Source: Combretum micranthum (taxonomy: Eukaryota; Streptophyta; Magnoliopsida; Myrtales; Combretaceae). From it: a DNA stretch of 64,000 nucleotides. The notes beneath the pieces were generated by a model. That model ran no database searches, was not told the origin of the DNA, and saw nothing but the letters and a program-made list of their open reading frames with translations. The translations under genes were made by a program, and so were the position numbers. Positions 37,800-49,168 of the stretch are shown here, in pieces. The stretch spans positions 124,001 to 188,000 of the forward strand of contig JAMXBD010000428.1 of the NCBI GenBank assembly GCA_024138025.1, given 5' to 3'. Every line of letters starts with the position of its first letter. The stretch's first letter is position 1.

Positions 37800-38285
37800 G
37801 AGGCTGGATGAAGGAAACTACATGGACATGTCTACACATGATGTTCGTCGCCAATACACAGACCCATATGATGCCTTCAGCTACAACCGGTATACCTTAT
37901 CCATATCCCATGTTGTGTCATAAAGTTTTCGTTAATCATACAATTGTCTTTAGGATCTATTGCGTTGTGGTATATTTTTATAACATAAAAGAGGCGGAAA
38001 AAACATATAAATAACCAATCCAAGTTTTTCTTCGTATGTGGCCATGTTGATGTCCAAATAAATGAAATTAAATGGATCGATATACAGACATAACTAACCT
38101 ATGCTATTCTTGTTGATGAGCACATTTGTTCCATGCACTGCAACTTTCATGTACCATGTTTGATGTTTCGTCATATTTTGATTAATGTCTTAAGTTCTCT
38201 TAATTTTGAACAACATATGCGCACTCATTCAATTTCTATGAATTTCCTATTTTTTATTAATATATTCCAAGTATACGCATTTGTT
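37800..38285. other. Non-coding downstream of the MULE pseudogene
   Basis: AT-rich with no coding motifs; possible 3' region of the transposon. Confidence 0.4.
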
Positions 38286-39235
38286 CTAGCTGTACAATTA
38301 CCTGGAACTTCTGCACTTACCTGTGACATATGTGGTAACCTGGGACCTAGTACCTGGGACTTGTGACCTAGAACATCTAACTGAACATAGGACAAACAAT
38401 ATTAGCACTTGTTTGAAAATGTACCAAGTAGTATATTTTATGCTAGGTGGAGGAATGTCCTATGTTCTAGATACTTGCATTTGTTTTAGTTGTACGATGA
38501 CTTGGAACTTTCCACTTACTTGGGACATATGTGGTAATTGGGACTCATGACCTAGAACATCTAATTGATTATAGGACAAACAATACTACCACTTGTTTGA
38601 AATGCGCCGGGTGGTGTATTTTACGCTAGGTGGAGGAATGTCCTAGGTTTTGTTAATATGTTATAGGTATTCATATTGTTATAGTTGTATGATGACCTAG
38701 AACTTCTGCACTTACCTGGAACTTATGTGTTGACCTGAGACTTAGTACCTGAGACTCGTGGCCTAGAACATTTAACTTGCCATAGGACAAACAATACTAG
38801 CACTTGTTTCAAATGTATTATGTAGTGTATTTTGTGCTAGGTGGAGGAATGTCTTAGATTCTATTAATATGTTATTGATATTCACATTTGTTCTAGCTGT
38901 ACGATGACTTGAGACTTTTACACTTACTTGGAAAATATGTGGTAACCTAAAATATAGTACACAGGACTCGTGACTTATAACATTTTATTGGATATAGGAC
39001 AAACAACACTAGTGCTTGTTTGAAATGTATCGGGTAGTGTATTTTATGCCAAGTGGAGGAATATCTTAGTTATATTAATATGTGTTAGGTATTTGCATTG
39101 TTCTAACTATACAATGATCTAAAACTTTCGCACTTATCTGGGACATATGCGGTATCTGGGACTCGTAATCTAGAACATCTAACTGGACATAAGACAAACG
39201 ATACTAGTACTTATTCGAAATGTTTCAGATTTCTC
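38286..39235 (+). repeat. Tandem array of about 200-bp units before Tfb4
   Basis: Five diverged units with landmarks TAGCTGTACGATGACCTGGA near 38286, 38488, 38679, 38893 and 39104. Each contains CTGCACTTACCTGGGACATA, GACCTAGAACATCTAACTGG, CATAGGACAAACAATACTAG and TTTTATGCTAGGTGGAGGAATGTCCTAGG. It ends only about 330 bp before the Tfb4 start codon, so it borders or enters that gene's promoter. Confidence 0.85.
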
Positions 39236-39312
39236 TACCTTTGTTTTAGGTTTGAGTATCTATCATAGATTGTTGAATATTCTAGGTATGTTTGTTCGTT
39301 CGTTCTAGATGG

Positions 39313-39355
39313 ATCGCTATTTATGCACAAGTCACACACAACAAAAAATAGCGAT
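39313..39355. repeat. Inverted repeat, 10-bp perfect arms
   Basis: ATCGCTATTT (39313-39322) and AAATAGCGAT (39346-39355) enclose a 23-base CA-rich loop. It lies between the end of the tandem array and the Tfb4 gene and could mark the end of the repeat-bearing element. Confidence 0.8.
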
Positions 39356-39566
39356 ATGACCTAAGAAACGCGGGTAAAAGTTCCCATCGTAAATCTATAT
39401 TTCTTTATCTTTCCGAATTCCTTATCTCTCTTAAACAAACATCAATGCACTGTGGACCACCTAACGGTTCGCTGAGAGGGTTCATTTTCATCAGCTAAGT
39501 GGCTCGTTACCATTAGCTGTGCGAAATTTGCAGCTGACACCGCAGATTCCTTGCAATCTTTCACTC

Positions 39567-42500
39567 ATGGCTTCCGCTCCTTCAAAACTCTATGCAGGTT
39601 CTAATACTCTTCTGATTCCAATCGTTAACTCCTGACCAAAATCTATTACGATCACAAATAAAAAATCGGTGATGATTCATGTTGTGCTGCAGATGACGTA
39701 AGCCTGGTGGTAGTGTTATTGGATACAAACCCTTTCTTCTGGAGCACTTCTCTTCTCCCATTCTCCACTTTCATCTCTCACGTGAGCTCAAAACCCTTAA
39801 ATACCCTAACCCGATCTACCTTAAACCCTAACGATACCCTTTTTTTTTTTTTCGGCTTTTTTCAATACGAGTTTTTTCTTGTAGGTACTGGCGTTTTTGA
39901 ATTCAATTACATTGCTTAATCAACTCAATCAAATTGTTATTGCCACTGGACGTAACTGTTGTGATTACATCTACGATTCTTCTTCCTCCGGGAACCGGAC
40001 ATCGGGGACCGCGCAAATGCCTGCTCTCTCCGTTGATGTTTTGGAGAAGTTGGAGAGGTTTTTGATTAAGGATGAGCAGTTGTGTAAAGGAGAGCCCGAG
40101 GGAATTGCTTCTTCTCTGTTGTCCGGTTCGCTTTCCATGGCTTTATGCTGTATCCTTCGATGTAACTTGATATGGTATTGCTAGGGGTACTTCTTAGTAG
40201 TCTTGTGGCAATGATAGGCACAAATGAGTGTGAGTAGTGTCTTGGACATACCGAGTTTGTCACAAATTTTGCAGAAATGTGTCATCAGGTATTCATCTAT
40301 GCTATTGTCGTGACAATGTGTGCTCTTTTGAGCGATGTGATTTGTGCAACAGCCTGACTTTTTGTCAATGCTAGTTATAATAGTTGTTTGACTTGACTTG
40401 ACTTGACTGAAAGATATACAGAAAGTTTTTCGATCAGGTCCGCTTCATCCCCATCCTCGTGTAAGTGTTTGTACATCACTTGATCACTTATCCTCAATTC
40501 CATTTATGGTGTTTGTTTAAAGCCATTTTGCTGCAATAATTTCTTGAAAGTGTACGTTGTGAATGCAACTGACACCGTGTATTGGTTTGTTGGCAGATCC
40601 TATGCTTGCATGGATCTCAGGATGGGCCGAACAGTATGTTCTCAGTTGTAGTCCTTTTAAATATATGTGCATTTAATATATAAACGTTGTTTGAAGAGTT
40701 TCAGTTTCTTTCAGATATGTTGCCATTATGAACTCAATATTCTCTGCTCAGCGTTCCATGGTACGTTCTGTTTGTTGTCGAGCAGAATTATTTTGTAGTT
40801 TTCGATTTGGTTTTCACCACATGAGCTTGCTTGTACTCTATTGAAACGAGGTTGTGAAAGAGATATCTGTCTCTGACTGAAACTAGAGAAAAAGGTGCAT
40901 TTGCAACACCAGATCATTTTGTAAAAATTGAGGAGCCACTCATTTCTATGACATCTTTTTATTGGTTTATATATTAATCTGGCTTCACATCCTATATATA
41001 GATTGAAAAAACATGGGGATTGTGAGCGATATTGTTTCTATATCCTTGCAGATGATGTGTACATTTAGATATCTACTGCTGAGTTCCTTTACAAACACTT
41101 CCTATCCACATTGCAGCTATCTTGTATTGGTTTTTATCTGTTTCAGATCTTCATAAGTGTCAATTTGCTGCAGGTTCCGATAGATTCTTGTTATGTAGGT
41201 GCTCAAAATTCCGCGTTTCTCCAACAGGTACTTATTTAGTGAATAAACTCCCTACCATTTCGGTTTTCTGGTTTATAATTTTCACCGAGGCTTGCTGTTT
41301 TACTGATCCTGATTTATTGCGATATATTTTGGCATCTTTTCTGAATCGCCACTTTCTGACTATATGGGTTTCAGGCTTCCTATATTACTGGTGGTGTGTA
41401 TCTGAAGCCACAACTGCTGGATGGTCTGTTTCAATATCTATCTATCGGTATGTAGAATGCATATATCTGATTATATGGGTGTCATGCTCCCTGTAATTGT
41501 TTAATATCATAGGCTACAATTGTTTTTCCTTATAAACTATTTTCATTTAATCCCTTGCTGATATGATCTTGTTGCAATGTGCAGACTGTTTTTGCCACTG
41601 ATTTGCATTCTCGTGGTTTCATACAACTTCCTAAGTCTGTAGGTGTAGACTTTCGAGCGTCGTACGTTGTCTCTTCCTTTTGCACTCATGTATTTCTTTG
41701 TGGCTTTACGTGATATTTTGATCAGTTGTACCTTCATCAATAATGTTTATTTATGCATCCTTCATTAAAAACTTGTGAGATTGGAAAGCTGACTATTCAT
41801 TTTATATTTGGTGACTTGACTGCTGGAGCATTAGGGATATAACTATCCCTCTTAGAAGGAAGAATGTTTTATGTGGTCGTCACAATTATAAGTTTGTTTT
41901 AGGAAAAAAGGGGAAACCTTACTCATTGTAGCCTATTTGTGTGAGAGTGGGGTGGCAATCTTCAAATATCTTTTGAATGAGATGGTCAATAATCCATCTA
42001 AATTTTGTCGCATCATCTGTTCTCAATCTCGGCTGTTGCCATCAGGGAAAGTAATTTGTACTCGTTGACCGTTGTTTTTCAAATGTAGACTTGTTCGGTG
42101 ATGATTTGAACACTAGGACAGGAACCTGATGCCTCTATGCTTTCTGTTCCTGCTGTGATCTGTATATGTTATACAGTATGTATGCTTTGCTGGCACCAAC
42201 AATTGATTTTACATGACACTGAAGTGAAATTGATATCTTTTGGGGTTTGTGCCTACTAAAATACTTCCAATGATTGATGGGACAGAAAACTTCTATTGAG
42301 TGATACCACTAGACTTTGGAGAAAAAAAAATTGACTTAATCTACTTTTGTAGCTATAGAAAGAGTTATCTCTGTGCAAGAATTGTTTTTTAATTTTTTTT
42401 GTTAAATTGCTGTATTTAATTATATTCGTGCAGCCAATTGGTAAAATAGATGAAAATGTATCTCTCTTAAAATATCATACACAATGTTAAAGAAGATGCA

Positions 42501-44220
42501 ATTAAAAGAATATAAAGTACTGATGAAAGCAGTTTATCCAAACAATGTACTGCATTCTTAGTGGTGATTGATTTGCATTAGCCAATTTGTGCTTCACTAC
42601 TTAATATGTTCAAACTTTTTTGGAGCCTGATATAGCTTGTGAAGTTTTTATCGTTTGCAGGTGTTTTTGCCACAAGAAAACTATTGACATGGGCTATATC
42701 TGCTCTGTATGTTTGTCCATCTTCTGTGAACACCACAAGAAATGTTCAACTTGCGGGTAAATGTTGGTTTTAGATTATTACTCAGCTAGACATTATTTGA
42801 CATGCTGCTAACTGCTCAGGAATAAATCTCTGTTCTGCATAAAAGTGTGTAATTTATATACAAATGTATATGCAGCACCCCTGGTCCTTTTGTTGCTTTG
42901 CTAAAGATACAGAAATTGACCATTGTTTGGTATCCTTCAGTTGCATCATTATGCTCCTGTTTCTTGTCAAGGTGGCTATTCTCATGTCCTGTTCAACCCA
43001 TAATGGCATTTTCGGTCTCATCATCCAAGGACATCTCAGCAGAAGGGACATGATAATAATGCTGACTGATCTTGGGCCTTTTAGAGTTCTGGTAGAAATT
43101 AAAAGATCAGTGAGGTTCCTTTCACATACTCCTTCTCTCATGAGGAAACAGGAAACTCTACTTGGTCTCACCTTATGTTCATGTTGGCAAGAGATGAAAA
43201 TTTTTCACAACATTTGAATAAGTAGGCCATACATGAATACAGTCGTGTATATAAAGCTCTTGAATTTGAGAATCTTATATGGAGTAGAATACAAATTGAG
43301 AAGAACAAAACCAATTTATCCAGAAACTTAGCTTGGATAGATACATACACTTCTACTAGATACTTATCCTGGTGTACTGGAGTTGATTAGTGATGCTGAA
43401 CTCAGTATTTTCCCCAGCAATACCATTTAGAAATTTGATCAAGCTTTGACTAACTAATCTAGAAGCTCAAACTATTGGTAGCTTAATGCAAACTCTGTAT
43501 ACGTGGTTGTTTATCCATATCCGTCACCTATAGTCAAAAGGGCCTCTACTTTGCAAAGTTGGTTATGTGTGCAAATTTGGTAGCTTCAATGGTATGAAGA
43601 GATTTGCTTGCTTCTCTGGTTGCATACTTATATCCTCGGGAAATCATGATACATGAATAATCATTAGGACCAAATGGGCTGAGCAGATGGACCTTGATAT
43701 TTGTGTTAATGTAAATTATATTGCAAAGAAAATGGATTGCTCAACCTTTGCTGTAAGCGGCACATGGGGGCCCCTTCTACTGGGCTTTGAAAAATTATTA
43801 AGAGGTTTGACAGATCATGTTCATGCATTTATTTGACAAGCACCATACCAAATGGATGTGGTTACTGGCAGTCACTCTATGTCTGTAGAAAGCAGCTGCT
43901 GTTGCTGAGATTCTACACCAAGGTTTTCTTGGAAAGAGATATAGTTATTAACCTGTCTTTGAAATGCACACATCATTATATTCTTCTAAAAAACTCACCA
44001 AGGTTTCCATATCCCTCTTCTTTATAAAATTTTTGGTTTGGAAGGTTTGATCAAAGTTATATCAACATCTAGGTAAAATATTCTCTTTGCATATTTACTA
44101 TGTTTCTGATTCTTCATAATCTGGCCACACTATAATGTCTACTGCAGGTCATTTTTTGGTCAACCCCAGTCTGATGCTTCTTCAGCATCTAATAAAAAAA
44201 GAAAGTCTCCAGAGGAATGA
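39567..44220 (+). CDS. TFB4: TFIIH core subunit Tfb4 (p34, GTF2H3 homologue), 11 exons
   Basis: Tfb4 is a subunit of the TFIIH core used in transcription initiation and nucleotide-excision repair; it pairs with Ssl1/p44. Exons: 39567-39597, 39693-39781, 39885-40149, 40414-40460, 40597-40633, 40715-40760, 41174-41227, 41375-41447, 41585-41661, 42661-42756, 44148-44220. The N-terminal vWA-like domain is clear (VVVLLDTNPFFW, LLNQLNQIVIATG, SGSLSMALC, then VPIDSCYVGAQNSAFLQQ and ASYITGGVY). The C-terminal zinc region follows (CFCHKKTIDMGYICSVC, CSTCG), then a basic tail NKKRKSPEE. The expected length is about 294 residues, normal for plants. Two faults: exon 5 is one base short and exon 8 has an extra 4 bp (a third TATC), each shifting the frame. 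All other junctions join in frame. Assembly error and recent loss of function are both possible. Confidence 0.93.
39823..39831 (+). promoter_or_regulatory. Telo-box in intron 2 of TFB4
   Basis: AAACCCTAA lies in the second intron (39782-39884), near TACCCTAACCC. Telo-boxes close to the 5' end of genes are common in plant housekeeping and growth genes and bind TRB/Pur-alpha-type proteins. The motif is seen; the role is inferred. Confidence 0.45.
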
Positions 44221-46084
44221 TCTCTGCTTGTTGCCTCAGCAGCTTAGTCAAGCTTGTTGTTGGTAATCCTCTATGACTTAATACTCAAATTGACTTTAAG
44301 AAACTCCATTGGTTATTTTAAGTTTTGATTTGGTGTACAGGGTCATCCCTAGAAAGCACTGCTAATAGGGTGACCATAAACACATACAGAATTATGCTAA
44401 TGAGTATTTCTCTGAACTTCTTAATGCACATGAAAGTGAGCCGACAGATCTATGTCATTTCGTCAGCAATTTTGGTGGTTCAAAAATTCTCACAGCAAAT
44501 TTTCCTAGAGTAACTTTTCAATTGTCACAATATTTTCTCTCAATTTAAACTCTTCTTTGTTTTGCTTGACAGCTTTGGGCTTTTCCTTGATATGATAGAT
44601 TCATTCGATAATTATGCCCCATAGAGTATTTATCAGCCATAGTGTTTGAGGCGGCACAAGGGTGCTGTCACTCTCATCATGGGGAGGTGCTAGTGATTAA
44701 AGGAGCAAACTTTTTGACAAAGTTATCAACTTACCTCGAGTGACATTTGAAGCATAAAAACCTTTTTCTTTCTTTAACCCCCACACCCCGTTTCCTTTTC
44801 TTTGGCTTCTTTGCCTATTGTACCATGAAAACGCATTGCCCTTGTTGTAGGCAGCTTTTTTGGTACATGAACCCACCCACCCCCCTTTTATTTTCCTTTT
44901 GGACAATGTAAAAATTTTGTTGGCATGAATATGTATTGTAAAGTACAAACATTTGAAGCATGTTGTTGCTTTAGACTTGATATGAAGGAATGATGTTTAA
45001 CAGGATTCCTGAAGTATTGATAATATGTGAATATTTGCTAATATAGCCAGTGGCAAATTAACATTCGACAAGATTGCTAAAGATTTACGGTTTAGTAGTG
45101 CTAGCACTGTAGTTAAGTAGGTGAAAGAGGCTCTATATCCCTTCTCCTTCTAATATAATTAACAGCAAAGGAAGTAAAAAAGGTGGCATTCACGTCCTTC
45201 ACAATCAAGGTAATTGATTTTTAACTTGCTAGCATGTGTCTACAGGGGCCTCCGTGAAACGTCTTCGAAAATTGACAAAATTTATGTTTGGCCAGAAATT
45301 TTATCTTTACACTTTGCCAATTCGAGTACTTTACACTTAAATTTGGATAAATTATGTTGTTTATTCTTGTGAAGTTCGTAAAATGCATTGAAATCTTTTT
45401 TTTTTTTTTTTGAAAAGATATGTTTCACTTTTATTATTGCCATGTTAGCATTATTATTTACTTTAAATATTTTAATTATATTAACTGAATAAAATAATAA
45501 AAAGGAAAACAATACTATTATTATAATAAAACTAAACTTGTTAATATAGCTTTAAATAATTAAAAAAACTAAAAAAAGGCAAAAATTCATTGTTGCTTTC
45601 TTTATTTTTTTTATTGAGCTCAAGTTACTTGAAAAATTTACCAAGTCAAGTATAGACTTCATCATGTTTAGCTTATGAACTTGTAAGCCCAATTGAGTTT
45701 GAGTCGATCTAAATGTTAATTAAGTTTGAATCAAGCTTGAATGTTAACCTTACTTTACTTTTTTTAATAAAATTAAACATAAGCATATTTAATCAAGTCA
45801 AACTTGAGTTTGTTTGTTGCCACTAAGCTTGAGCATGTAAATTTTAAACTTGATTGAGTTTGAAATGCCAAGTTCAGCTTTGACATAGCAATATATTAGT
45901 CTTATCTAATTTGTGGCTTCTGGTCAATAGGCAAGAAAACCTTATTGAGTAGTATTTGGATAGCAAACTTGATTGAATCTTCCTGCCTTTTTCTTTCTTT
46001 TCTTTTTTAACTTTAGATGGTGGATGGCCATTCACCACCTTAGGAGGTCACGAGGTCGGTAAGTAGCCACTTAGAATTTTAGGT
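44221..46084. other. Downstream of TFB4; no further gene
   Basis: The first few hundred bases must hold the TFB4 3' UTR; the poly(A) site cannot be fixed. The rest is AT-rich with poly-T runs (45393-45412) and, from 45600, repeats of CAAGTTTGAGCTTGA-like words typical of a decayed MITE. Confidence 0.45.
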
Positions 46085-47640
46085 TAGGGTTGCAAATGAA
46101 CTGGACCGTTTCAAGCTACTTGAGTTCGACTCTCTTCAAGCTCGATTAGTAAATGAATTGAGATTAGTAGATGAGTTGAGTTCAAGCTTAAAATAAAGAT
46201 TATTTGTCCAAACCAACCAAGCTCAAGTTTCCATTTAGGCTTGCAAGTCGGTGTGTAAACATGCTTGTTTGGACTTGTGAACAAGTTCACAAGCTCGTCA
46301 GAAAATTTGTGAGTTTTATTTTATTATATATATATATATATATTTTATTAGGGGTTGGTATGGATTAGTTTGGTTCAGTTTTTACTAAATGCCAAACTAA
46401 ACCATAATTTACGGTTTGGTTTTTTCCTCATCTCAAACTAAATCATTGAATAATGGTTTGGTTCGGATTAAAAAATCTTTACACCATTAAATAACAATCT
46501 GGGTTAATTCGGATTGCGTATTACATAAAAGTTATACTATCATTGTCTAAAGGAAAATAATGCATCTCTTCAATTCATGGTATAAGATACAAAAGTTCAC
46601 AACTAAACAATAATTTTTCTTTTAGTTTCATAGTTTCCTAAGCACTTACTTAAGTTGTTATAATAATTTAAAGCTTAAAATTCTCGACATATCGAAAACA
46701 ATTGTCTCTTAAATTTATAGTTTTCCAAAATGTCTGACTCAATTCATGAATCTTAAAGACGAAACATTAGGAAACAGTTACAAATTTTCTTGTATATTCA
46801 AATAAGTAGAAAAAGAAAAAGAAAGAAAGAAAGGTGAAATCCCAAATAAAAATTCCTCACTTTCAAGCATGGTATGGGTTGTTAGTCTTGTAGTTAAGGA
46901 TTAAGATAGAGAGATTATAGAAAATAAAATATGATGAAGAGGAGAGAATGGTGAAATTTATGAATGAATAAATTGAGTAATTGAGAGACGACAAGGAAAA
47001 TAGAAATAGTAGGAATTAAGATTAGTGTTATATTATTTAGGTTGAGTCTATTTCTTTAGTTTTCACTCTTCAGTTTGTAGTCAAATTAACTTTTTTTCAA
47101 AACGATTTTGTTTGGATTAAATAATGCGGTTCAAATTATGTATCGAACTAAACCATAATCCATTTAGGAATAACTAATTCTCGCTGCAATTCGAACATTT
47201 AGAAAAAAAGAAAAAAAATGCTAGTTCGGCTTGTGGTCTGGTATGGTTTAGTCGGTTTTTTTACCCATCCTAATTATTATATATAAATATATAATTAAAA
47301 CAAGAAAAAATAATTTATTTTTAATATATGTATATATATTTAGTGGCTCTAATATATCATTTTTAGCTCCAAATGGAAAATGAATTATTTAAACAAGTTG
47401 AGTTTGAATTTTTTCAAGTTCAATAAAAGCTCAGCTTGAAAAAACTCAGCTTGGCTTAAGAATGATTTGTAAATGAGTCAAGTTTGAGCTTGAAATGAAA
47501 GTCCGTTTAATTAAATAGACCGATTGAAGCCTGAATTAGGCTCAACGAAAAATCTCAGTTTGAGTTTAAACTAGATAACTTTTGAATGAGCTAAGCCTAA
47601 AACTTCAAAAGCTTAGCTCAATTCAACTCATTTATAGTCT
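46085..47640. mobile_element. Outer MITE-like element rich in CTCAAGCTCGA words
   Basis: The left end TAGGGTTGCAAATGAACTGG and the right end, inverted (TATAAATGAGTTGAATTGAG), are similar, and both sides contain many AAGCTCGA / GAGTTCAAGC words. This is the usual look of plant hAT-type MITEs. Flanks ACTTAGAA and ACTTGAAA are close to an 8-bp duplication. A second MITE (46349-47272) sits inside. Ends are approximate. Confidence 0.4.
46349..47272. mobile_element. Inner MITE-like element (0.9 kb)
   Basis: The left end TAGGGGTTGGTATGG and the inverted right end TAGGATGGGTAAAAAAACCG match the AGGGGTGGGCA type of hAT MITE. Both ends are full of CCAAACTAAACC / GGTTTGGTT words. It inserted in the TA-repeat stretch of the outer element. 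The target duplication is weak (5 of 8 bases). Confidence 0.55.
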
Positions 47641-49168
47641 CACTTGAAATACATTGTATCCATTTTGAAAAGGAATGGCTGTTGTTACTGTCCGCCCAAG
47701 TGAAGGGTGGTTGATAATAGTCTTTAGCCATTTTTATTTTTTTTATTAATTTATTTAATATATCATGTATAATATATGAGTTTGTCTGGTTCTATTTTCC
47801 AAGGAACAAAAAAAGAAAAAAGAAAAAAACTATTTTCTTTCTCTAATTTTTGAAAATGTTACATTGGAAAGGCTTAATGTGTGGGAGCAAGTTTAAATAT
47901 TGAATCAATACTTTAAGTAGTTAAAAAATGATTAATGGTATATAAAGTGATACAAATCAGGACTTAATATTTTAAGTGGGTGACAAATAAATACAATAAA
48001 CATATTTCTTATTCATATTACTAAATATAATGTTAATTTATTTATTTAATCACTTAAAATGTTAATATTTTATTTGCACCACTTTATACGTTATTTATAT
48101 CCCTTTTTAATTTCAATTACTAAAAAATTGTTTATACTTTATCTCGATCTATCTCAAACGTCAAAAAATTTTTTTTTTCACACCGCATCGTTATGTAAGT
48201 TCATAAAACAGGAGGCGTTTGTATATTCTCTTTCCTTTAAGTAGGGTTTTAATGCATTTTAAAAAGTTTGTAAGGATAATCAAGGTGATTTACCCTTTAA
48301 ATTTTTTAACTGTGCCATCTGATTTCTAAAATGGAGGAAATAGGCCCATTTTAGTTTCATACTTCTTTTGTGTGCTGGGGAACAACTTTTGCAGAATATT
48401 CGACATATAATATATTATATATCTATATATATAATATATAAAGATCAAATAATTTATGATGATTTTATTATTGAATATACAAAAAATCAGACTGTCAAAG
48501 TTGGTTGAGGTTGAGGCAGTAGCAAGAGGGCAGCAAGTGGCATTTGGAATTTTTATCCTAATAATGTAGGGGCATGGGCGTCCCTTACTCAATGATAGGA
48601 CTTCCACTCGTTCCGGCCCATAAGCCATGTTTAGCCCAATGAAGATCCGGCGCGTAACTGTAGTACTAATTGCTAGGGATTGAAGCCGGTTGAACTTTAA
48701 TTTTGTGTTTTAGTCTTAGGAAGGAACAACATTGGAAAAATTTCATAACCAATTACTTTGCAAGCCGAAAAAATAACCTGCAATATCAAAATGCCAGAAT
48801 TCCTTTCTTGCAGAAACCTAGGGTGTGGTATTCTCTTAATTTCGAATAGCTAATTGACCAGCTTCATCATTGCTAAGGTTGAATGTAAAGCAACTTCAGA
48901 CTATCCACTGCACTCATGAGTCTGCAATAAGAGAAACCTCAAATCTCTGGGAAATGATAAATCTCCATTAATAATATCAAAGAATAATATATCACTTGAT
49001 GAATAAAAAAGGAAACAATGGTTGATATTTAGTTTCCAGGGACATACATACAAGGCTAGGGCAAGAGACACAACAGGAACAGGAAATAGTTTTTCCACCC
49101 CTTGAGATTGACCCTTTAAATCACAACACAATTATATTACAATTCGAGTCCTGAAAAACATGCAATCT
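47641..49168. other. AT-rich spacer with a GC-richer patch
   Basis: No gene seen. The last few hundred bases hold the 3' UTR of the minus-strand gene. At 48615-48640 two site II-type words (TGGGCC and TGGGCT on the minus strand) lie close together, as in plant housekeeping promoters, but no gene starts nearby. Confidence 0.4.

Noticed and set aside
39313..39355. Helitron 3' hairpin
   Set aside because: The hairpin is AT-rich and no CTRR terminus follows at the usual distance; no Rep/helicase homology is present in the window.
42854..43217. Open frames on both strands within the last TFB4 intron
   Set aside because: They lie between well-defined splice sites at 42757 and 44147, overlap each other and carry no protein motif.
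45393..45412. Poly-T tract as a retroposon tail
   Set aside because: No retroposed gene body or target duplication next to it; such runs are common here.
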